Assembly: GCA_965649825.1 (NCBI GenBank)
Contig: OZ287702.1
Coordinates: 310,001-374,000, forward strand
Length of the DNA stretch: 64,000 bases
Origin: Penicillus capitatus
Taxonomy: Eukaryota > Chlorophyta
Reading direction: 5' to 3'
In this document: piece after piece, positions 58,292 to 64,000 of the stretch
Position numbering within the stretch: the stretch's first letter is position 1
How the letters are laid out: each line of letters starts with the position of its first letter
The notes under the pieces: generated by a model
Told to the model about the DNA's origin: nothing
The model's input: the letters and a program-made list of their open reading frames with translations, nothing else
The model's database searches: none
Made by a program: the position numbers and the translations under genes

Positions 58292-58416
58292 AACAGCACG
58301 GAAGGCGATGATCTTTGAAAATCGGAGTGTCCGGCGAACACGGATTGGTTTAACAAGACTTTGAATAGTGTCGCATCTTCTCACTCATCCTCCTCCGATG
58401 ATGATGAGAACCGTTC

Positions 58417-58913
<497 letters not shown>

Positions 58914-59242
58914 TCTGAGAACGTTTGTCGCCGCCGCCCTCGGAGATGATGGTGAAAGATGAAGCGATTGTTGTCCAGCACGAACGCACACACGACGTAA
59001 AGACGTACGTACATATTAGCTACGGACTTAGTGGGACGCGTGATTAGTGGCAGCGTAAATGATTCATCGCGGTACGTGATGCGACAGCGTGTATAGCGCT
59101 TGCATCGCTGAAGCTCTTTCGCCGTTTTTGGGTGCCGTGTTCAAATTTGCCTAAGAAGAAGAGTTCCTACGGCTTCCTTCTTCGTTTCAGCCAAAACGTG
59201 TCTCTGCAGTTCTGATAAGGAGACCGGTAGACGTGACGCAAT
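58914..59242. promoter_or_regulatory. Divergent promoter region eL42 / MATH-BTB
   Basis: 329 nt between start codons facing away from each other. Contains several ACGT-core sites: GACGTAAAGACGTACGTAC near 58996-59014 and ACGTGACGCA (59231-59240), the latter only a few nt before the MATH-BTB ATG. No coding frame supported. Confidence 0.4.
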
Positions 59243-61036
59243 ATGTCGTCGGACTTAGGAAAGCAGACGACGGCGTCAAAGACGGTGACGGATACCGTCC
59301 GTGGTAAGCACGATGCTCTGAGCAATGTTACATGACTCAAATGGACTTGGCTGTCCAGGGGAGCATACGCATACAATTGTAGGGTACAGTCTCGTCAAGG
59401 GAATCGGCGACGGAGAGCCCGTCGCCAGTGAACGTTTCAGTGTGGGTGGTCATGAATGGGTGAGATGTCAGAGTGAGATGTGTAGATGTGTGAGATATGC
59501 TCATAGGTACTGCTTTTCTATCCAGATGGCAAGAAAAGTTCTGCAGAACTGGCACATCATGCACAGCGGGCCCAGTTGGTACAAGCCGCCGGTGCTCTCC
59601 AAGCTGCAGATATTATGATGATGGATCCTAATGGCCCTGCAGCTGCTGAACCGAATCAGCCTAATCATCCTGCTCCAAATTACCTTCTCGAACATCGCCG
59701 TCTGCACAGAGAGGTGCGATCCTATGCAGCTAACGAAGAAGTAGAATGCTATGAGAACACACAATGAGATGCTGACATGGTGATTGGCATGGCATGTAGA
59801 ATGATTATGTTGCTTTGTTTGTGGCCCTTATCGGCGAAGGAAACAATCCACAGGTGGGATACATGGCCAATGGGATGCTGCTTTGCTGATGTGTGAGATG
59901 CGTGTTGCTACAGCAAGGGGTGCTGAACACAAGCGAAGGCAAAGTGGTTCGAGCCTTTCACAGATTTACACTCGTCAATCAAACAGGTCTGTTCCCTCTG
60001 CTATTCTGCAAGCCTGTTCTCACTCTTTCGTGGCTCTGTTGGGTTCAGGAGCGGGCGGACATTTTTCAAAAGGGAGAGCTCGCGAAGCTGGAGCTGTAAA
60101 GATAAGCTGTGCTCGTCAAGATCCCAATGCTCGTAACTGCCATGGCTATAGAAAGTTCATTAAACGTGCCATTCTGGAGGATCCATCCAAGGGGTATCTC
60201 ATCGACGATACCCTGATAATCAAGTACTCGATTGAATTGGTCGTCACAAGTGGAGGTGCACTCAACAAGAACATTGGAGTTTCTGGAGTGCGTTCCGATC
60301 TCGTCCATGTCCCTTCCCCACGTCTCGGCACAGACTTGGAGGATCTGTTTTTGACGGGGAAGGACAGCGACATCACCATCGTTGCAGAGGACGAGGCATT
60401 TCCTGTACATAAGATCATTCTGGAATCCAGATCCCCAGTGTTCCGTGCATTACTCAACAACACATTCAAAGAAGGTTGCGAAGGAATTGTGCACATCAAA
60501 GAAATAAAGACACCAGTTCTGAAAGTCCTCTTGCATTTTGTTTACTCCGATGCATTGCCGGATGATTTGGACGACAATATGGATTGTGCCTTCGCGCAGC
60601 ATCTCTTGGAAGCTGCAGATCGATTTGAGCTTAACCGACTGCGAAAAATTTGTGAAAAGAGACTTTGTCTCATGATTGACATTGACACTGTTGCCACCAC
60701 ACTCACCTTAGCCGAGCAGAACAGAGCAGATGTAAGATCTTGATGAATACATGCATCATCTTGGCAATGAAGGACACCACCGATCAACTGTGTTCTTTTG
60801 TGCAGGATTTGAAAAAAGTCTGTCTGGATTTTGTCGCCAAAAACTTGCAGCCTGTCTTGGAAACAGAAGGATACAAACATTTGTCAGAATCGTGCCCTGG
60901 TCTGCAGGGTGACATTATTCAGACAGTGGCATCCCTTTCCGAAGCGAGGTCTGGGAGACAGCACCATTTCAGGATGCATAATCGTGAATCCATCGAAGAG
61001 GCCGGGAGACGTGTGCGTCAACGACGAGCAGAGTAA
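59243..61036 (+). CDS. MATH-BTB protein, plant BPM type (cullin-3 adaptor)
   Basis: Substrate adaptor for CUL3 ubiquitin ligases. MATH half: TASKTVTDTVRGEHTHTIVG, YSLVKGIGDGEPVASERFSV, GGHEW|VLLFYPDGKKSSAELA, NDYVALFVALIGEGNNPQ, VVRAFHRFTLVNQTG and GYRKFIKRAILEDPSKGYL. BTB half: DSDITIVAEDEAFPVHKIIL, ESRSPVFRALLNNTFKEG, VLKVLLHFVYSDALPDDL and AFAQHLLEAADRFELNRLRK, then a BACK-like tail (DTVATTLTLAEQNRA; GYKHLSESCPGLQGDII) and a basic end (RRVRQRRAE). Order and wording follow Arabidopsis BPM proteins closely. An insert of about 50 residues rich in Ala, Asn, Pro and Met (DIMMMDPNGPAAAEPNQPNH) interrupts the MATH domain after AELAHHAQRA. Introns about 45-60 nt. Confidence 0.9.
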
Positions 61037-61805
61037 GTCGTGCAGACAGCGCCATCTACACAGCCATACATAGAAAGCAAGATTGCCTGCACGCTGTGCT
61101 TCGTCATCTTTATTTCATTGGGGAATCATTTTCTGTGCTACAAAGACGACGACGAGGACGAGGACAACGATGGCGCATCTGTACTTTGTTGTGTCTTTCT
61201 GAAAGGGTTCTGTTGAGGGAAGATGGATTTTCTGCAAGTTAAAGGACAGACACTAGCACGTCTTGTAACCAATAGGCATCGATGATTCCTCTTTCACGCC
61301 TCTTTACGCTTTGCATCCATGGTTCTGTTCTCAATCTTTTTTACTCATCCTTAATAATGGGCACCTAGAATGTGTTCTTGTGCTCTCAGTGTCATTCAAG
61401 GCCTTACGTCTGAATCATTCTGGGTGATCTGATGCGTCCAACTAGTATTGTTATGGCAGATGCATTGATGGCAACAGAGCTGTTTTTCTGCTTGTCTTTT
61501 TTTATTTTGTCTGATCCTGTGCCCTTCGGTGATTGATTGAGAAGTCGAGGCACTGCATTACTGACTGCTAGTTGTGAAAGAATAACAACCAATAGAAGGC
61601 AAAAGAACAAAACGGAGTATATTTAATGCATGCATTGGACATTCTGAATGATGTGACTAGGGACAAAAAGAACGCGCAGATTCCACTGTGCATATGTGTA
61701 CGACGATGACGACACTGTCAAGGGTTTCTCCATCACTTCGCCGCAGTATCAGATACGCGAATCGCGTAACGCGGCCACTCGTACCGTAAACCTGATCACG
61801 CATAG
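61037..61805. other. Intergenic
   Basis: 3' flank of the MATH-BTB gene and upstream of the Rossmann-fold gene. A GA/AC-rich run (gacgacgacgaggacgagga at 61147-61166) is a short imperfect GAC repeat. A first exon of the next gene may hide at about 61690-61790. Confidence 0.4.
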
Positions 61806-62634
61806 ATGGCTGGCTCCATGGCGAACAGCGTTGTGTCCAAAGGCATCGGAGAAGGAGAGATCTGCGAGCACTGGATCCAGACAATGCCACCGTGCTTGTT
61901 GCAGGCGGTGTCGGTGTGGGATTGGATACGGTGAAGCTGTTGAAAGACATGGGCACGTGGGCGTACATGATGCCGACATCTGATCTCCAGCGAAAGGTCT
62001 TGGAAGAGATGAATGTCGTTGCTATGAAAGGAGAGTACCTGGCAGATGTCGCGAAACTCATGCCTGCGCTCAAAGGTGCTCGTTTGAAGGACGCCTCTTG
62101 CCAAAAGGATGCCATAATGCGCAGAGATCGATGGATTGGAAGCCGTCGTTTCCACGACCGACACTGCGGAGACCCTGCGTTTGATCCAGGCTGCGCTAGA
62201 AACAGACGTTCAGCGTTTTGTCTTCCTAGCGACAGAAGACGCAGCAGCTCAGTCCATCGAAGAAGAACTGAAAGTCAGTCTGTCCTTCTGTGGGTCGTCG
62301 GCAGTGATGGACTGAGCGTTGGTTGGTTGGGTGAGGACAGGCGAGAAGCGATCGGTTAGAGTATGTGATCGTCAAAGCCGGATCGCTGATCACAGAACCC
62401 GCAACAGACTGTGGGGTCTTTTCAGCAGAGCCAGTATCAGGCATCATGCATCGTGAGGATGTGGCACAGTTGTTGGTAAAAGCACTGTTCAGCGACAAAC
62501 CTAAAAACAAAGTGCGTCGACCTCGGTACCTGTCTGTTCACTTGTGCCTTTATCAGGTGCTCTATGCAGCAGACAAGAGTAAAGCGAAGAGCCTAGAAAA
62601 CCCAGAAAAGGAACCGCAGCTGTTCGAAGTGTGA
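61806..62634 (+). CDS. NmrA-like NAD(P)-binding Rossmann protein
   Basis: Atypical short-chain dehydrogenase fold. TVLVAGGVGVGLDTVKLLKD is a variant of the GxxGxxG dinucleotide site. An intron (about 62074-62119) joins LMPALK to EIDGLEAVVSTTDTAETLRL, followed by DVQRFVFLATED, a second long intron (about 62277-62359), then KYVIVKAGSLITEPATDCGV and IMHREDVAQLLVKALFSDKP, which match the typical RPGxLTDEP and RxDVA parts. Last exon VLYAADKSKAKSLENPEKEP. The 5' end is unresolved: MAGSMANSVVSKGIGEGEIC is a good start but lies in a different phase from TVLVAGG, so an intron or an upstream exon was missed. Substrate unknown. Confidence 0.68.
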
Positions 62635-62726
62635 CATAAGAGAGCATGGAAGGATATTCGATTACGGGAGCACGTGTGAGCAGAAGGCGCAATTCTGAGA
62701 GGTCGTTGTTACACCGTAGATCATCT

Positions 62727-64000
62727 TTATAAATGTGCCAGCACAACATCAACTCTGATGTCCTTAACGACGCCGAGTCGTGGATCACGCTGCGCCCAAA
62801 CCTTGACAGGTATCTTGGAGAAACGCGTGAGCTCGAGAGGGAACTGCAGTCCAGCAGTTTTGCTCTGTCTGCTTTCGCCGCTCTTGCACCGACTCTTCTG
62901 TTGGATGCACACTGGGAATAGATGACTGCTTTGTGGCTCTCTGACGTGTAACGCAATAGACAGACCACCACCATTAGAATACTGAAACTCGACATGAACA
63001 GGATCCGATTGTCCATGAACGACTGGGCTTCTTGTTTCGGGTGTCTCCAAAATGACAGCGACAGATTGATCCGAAGGGTACTGGAAGACGACACGAACGG
63101 CAAGCCTATGTTGTTTTATTTTTTCGACCAGGTAGGACTTTCTCGCTTTCGATGCATTGCCTGAATTGGCACGGGTGTTCACTCGATTCTTTTCACTGGT
63201 GCCATTTGCGTGGGGGCTTTTGAGACTGAGTGTGAGGACGGAAGTTGCTGAATCAAACTTCGGAATAATATTCTTGGCGATCTGGTCGCACTGAATCCGA
63301 TAGGGCAATGCAAATTGCGGGACATAAATATCAAAGAATTTAGCGCCCTTGACAGAAGCAACGACGCCAACTGTCTCTACGGGTTCCTTTTCTAGCCACG
63401 TCTTCAAGTAGAGATCCGTCGATGCGTCCTGGGCATTCCTGGCATGCAACTTTCCCGTGTTACAAGTCATGGCCAAGACCTGCATCTTGTGTGTTGCCCC
63501 ACGATCCAATTTCTCACGGAATTCTTCTCCACTGGTCAGAGCAGCGTGGAGCAGACGGTGCACGATGATGTCTGGGTATCGACGAATCGGAGAAGTGAAA
63601 TGTGTATAGCGCTGTACGGCCAGAGCATAGTGTGCCCAGTCTGCTCGCTCGGCAGCTCCCGTGCAAAAATACTCTGCCGTTTGCATCGGTCGTGTTGCCA
63701 TGTTCGTGATGGCGTCCGCGACATCTGTATCTTTGCACGCAGCATAGAGCTGGTTGAGGCCTGTCTGTATTGCCCCGGCCGTCGAGAGATCTAATGTCAC
63801 GCGGAGCTCCTTGGCAATGTCCATCAGTTCGCCCATGCGACAGAGCTTGGGAGAAGGGTGGCATCGAAGCAGAGCATGGCTTGGATACATGTCTGAGATG
63901 AGCTTCGCCACAGACATATTGGCAAGCAGCATGAATTCTTCGATGAGATTGTTTGCTTCTTTCAGCACCGTAGGCTCTGCCGTCTCCGGCAATCCTTCAT
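62727..64000 (-). CDS. DIS3/DIS3L2-type 3'-5' exoribonuclease, C-terminal part
   Basis: RNase II-like exonuclease that degrades RNA processively. Without interruption from the right edge it shows the end of the RNB domain: EANNLIEEFMLLANMSVAKL, ALLRCHPSP, MATRPMQTAEYFCTGAAE, HYALAVQRYTHFTSPIRRYP and DIIVHRLLHAAL, then an S1-like region (VGVVASVKGAKFFDIYVPQF) and a Lys-rich stretch. RPMQTAEYFCTG fits DIS3L2 (the exosome-independent, uridylated-RNA type) slightly better than RRP44. The active-site Asp cluster lies beyond the window. The tail after the S1 region (about 160 residues) is unusually long. One 1.27-kb exon. Stops are 93 nt apart from the convergent Rossmann gene. Confidence 0.88.
   Translation of the reverse strand, partial: EGLPETAEPTVLKEANNLIEEFMLLANMSVAKLISDMYPSHALLRCHPSPKLCRMGELMDIAKELRVTLDLSTAGAIQTGLNQLYAACKDTDVADAITNMATRPMQTAEYFCTGAAERADWAHYALAVQRYTHFTSPIRRYPDIIVHRLLHAALTSGEEFREKLDRGATHKMQVLAMTCNTGKLHARNAQDASTDLYLKTWLEKEPVETVGVVASVKGAKFFDIYVPQFALPYRIQCDQIAKNIIPKFDSATSVLTLSLKSPHANGTSEKNRVNTRANSGNASKARKSYLVEKIKQHRLAVRVVFQYPSDQSVAVILETPETRSPVVHGQSDPVHVEFQYSNGGGLSIALHVREPQSSHLFPVCIQQKSRCKSGESRQSKTAGLQFPLELTRFSKIPVKVWAQRDPRLGVVKDIRVDVVLAHL

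Overview
The window is nuclear DNA of a compact, intron-rich protist. Almost every recognisable gene is broken by GT-AG introns, mostly 40-60 nt long, and the products are eukaryotic (SMC4, TBCD, PP2A B55, ATG4, eL42, HDAC, MATH-BTB, DIS3-type exonuclease). I see no bacterial operons, CRISPR arrays, insertion sequences or tRNA genes. The organism is not identified. Plant/plastid-type proteins (a CAS-like rhodanese membrane protein, a glutamyl endopeptidase of the chloroplast CGEP type, a uroporphyrinogen-III synthase with the plant/algal-style APRQYA start, a plant-like BPM MATH-BTB protein) point to an alga or a lineage with plastid ancestry. None of the first three shows an obvious transit peptide. 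The presence of ATG4 argues against red algae, which are thought to lack autophagy genes.

Layout. 0-5.6 kb: truncated oxysterol-binding protein (-) and an ankyrin/class II HDAC gene (+). 6.4-15.8 kb: an accessory-looking stretch of unrecognised genes, including two acidic, Ser-rich proteins with C-terminal membrane anchors, a small one-helix protein, and a tandem pair of paralogous Cys-rich three-helix membrane proteins. 15.9-19.3 kb: uroporphyrinogen-III synthase and PP2A B55 (both -). 19.5-25 kb: a methyltransferase-CTU2 fusion, a LITAF-like protein, a MORN protein (-) and a DDX56/Dbp9 helicase sharing a short divergent promoter. 25-32.6 kb: coiled-coil/TPR/J-domain protein, tubulin cofactor D (-) and a small unknown. 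33-43 kb: an unknown, CAS-like protein (-), SMC4 (+), ATG4 (-). 43-50.4 kb: a secreted-looking degenerate trypsin fused to ankyrin repeats (-) and three unresolved genes. 50-57 kb: a USP7-like protein lacking the catalytic Cys, and CGEP. 57-64 kb: ANP32-like protein, ribosomal protein eL42 (-), BPM-type MATH-BTB, an NmrA-like Rossmann protein, and the C-terminal half of a DIS3/DIS3L2 exonuclease (-, cut at the right edge).

Genes are independent units, not operons. Themes are tubulin/chromosome maintenance (TBCD, SMC4, HDAC, ANP32), proteostasis (ATG4, USP7-like, BPM, J protein, CGEP) and RNA/translation (DDX56, CTU2, eL42, DIS3). Three exact copies of GATGTGACGTC lie just upstream of start codons (OSBP; MORN/DDX56; TBCD), suggesting a bZIP/CREB-like promoter element. 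Exon boundaries were read by eye from frame continuity and GT-AG signals; protein identities are recognitions of family motifs, not database hits.
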